The notes beneath the pieces were generated by a model that saw nothing but the letters and a program-made list of their open reading frames with translations, was not told where the DNA came from and ran no database searches. This document shows positions 4,927 through 5,081 of a DNA stretch of 5,081 bases, one piece after another. Position 1 is the first letter of the stretch; every line of letters begins with the position of its first letter. The position numbers and the translations under genes are program-made. The DNA is from Candidatus Aminicenantota bacterium (GTDB lineage Bacteria > Acidobacteriota > Aminicenantia > Aminicenantales > Aminicenantaceae), in contig JAUWYH010000125.1 of the NCBI GenBank assembly GCA_030615975.1, forward strand, positions 1-5,081, written 5' to 3'.

Positions 4927-5081
4927 ATGAAAGATCGTCTGAAAGCAAAAATCTTGGTTGTGGATGATGAAGAAAACATCCGAAAATCCCTCAAAATGAT
5001 ACTGGAGTATGAAGGATGCCAATTCTTGGAGGCGGAGGATGGTGAGGAAGCCTTAGATGTTGTACAGGAAACAGTTGGCCT
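4927..5081 (+). CDS. Response regulator, receiver domain (3' end outside window)
   Basis: Fifty-one codons are visible, running off the right edge. After a short lead (MKDRLKA) comes KILVVDDEENIRKSL, the first strand of a CheY-like receiver with the acidic pair D13-D14 that binds magnesium. EGCQFLEAEDGEEALDVV (30-47) covers strand 2 and helix 2. The phosphoacceptor aspartate, expected near residue 55-58, and any output domain lie beyond the window. The DDEENIRKSL and EDGEEAL wording is common in NtrC-type sigma-54 activators, but a stand-alone receiver or another output domain is equally possible. The start ATG is 7 residues before the conserved strand, as is usual. It is divergent from the M16 operon; no functional link is shown by sequence. 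Confidence 0.88.
   Translation, partial: MKDRLKAKILVVDDEENIRKSLKMILEYEGCQFLEAEDGEEALDVVQETVG

Noticed and set aside
4798..5022. 74-codon minus-strand frame across the divergent promoter and response-regulator start
   Set aside because: It runs antisense through the conserved receiver-domain codons and a promoter region. Its Phe/Leu-rich translation comes from the AT-rich DNA.

Overview
The window reads as chromosomal DNA of a moderately AT-rich, Gram-negative-type bacterium. This rests on two exported M16 peptidase subunits with signal peptides, bacterial Shine-Dalgarno sites, a two-component response regulator, and intergenic palindromes of the 'TGTCATTCCCGC..GCGGGAAT' type. The lineage cannot be fixed from the sequence. 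A candidate phylum near Acidobacteriota/Aminicenantes or another deep Gram-negative lineage would fit, but that is inference.

Layout: positions 1-178 are the right-hand part of an intergenic repeat cluster. A short hairpin leader at 190-211 and a strong ribosome binding site then lead into a complete plus-strand gene (233-1624) for a cytoplasmic M24 metallopeptidase of the aminopeptidase P/prolidase type. Immediately after its stop comes a second, fuller copy of the repeat cluster (1623-2036). It contains six short palindromes and two blocks identical to the upstream copy (62 bp and 72 bp), and it is bounded by an 18-bp inverted repeat matching at 17 of 18 positions. On the minus strand, a tightly coupled two-gene operon (4732 down to 2017) encodes paired M16B zinc-peptidase subunits. 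The promoter-proximal subunit carries the HxxEH zinc site but has lost the substrate-binding R/Y pair. The promoter-distal subunit has lost HxxEH but keeps the R/Y pair. A 194-bp divergent promoter region (4733-4926) separates this operon from a response-regulator gene that starts at 4927 and runs off the right edge.

How it fits together: the two M16 products are probably obligate partners forming one active exported peptidase. The M24 enzyme could finish proline-containing peptides in the cytoplasm, but no operon links it to the M16 pair; the two units are convergent and separated by the repeat cluster. The most unusual feature is the repeat cluster. It looks like a compound, possibly non-autonomous mobile element with inverted ends, present twice in direct orientation around the M24 gene. 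Its right end supplies the last codons and stop of the M16 partner gene, and an exact 15-bp copy of its end sequence sits alone between the divergent promoters.
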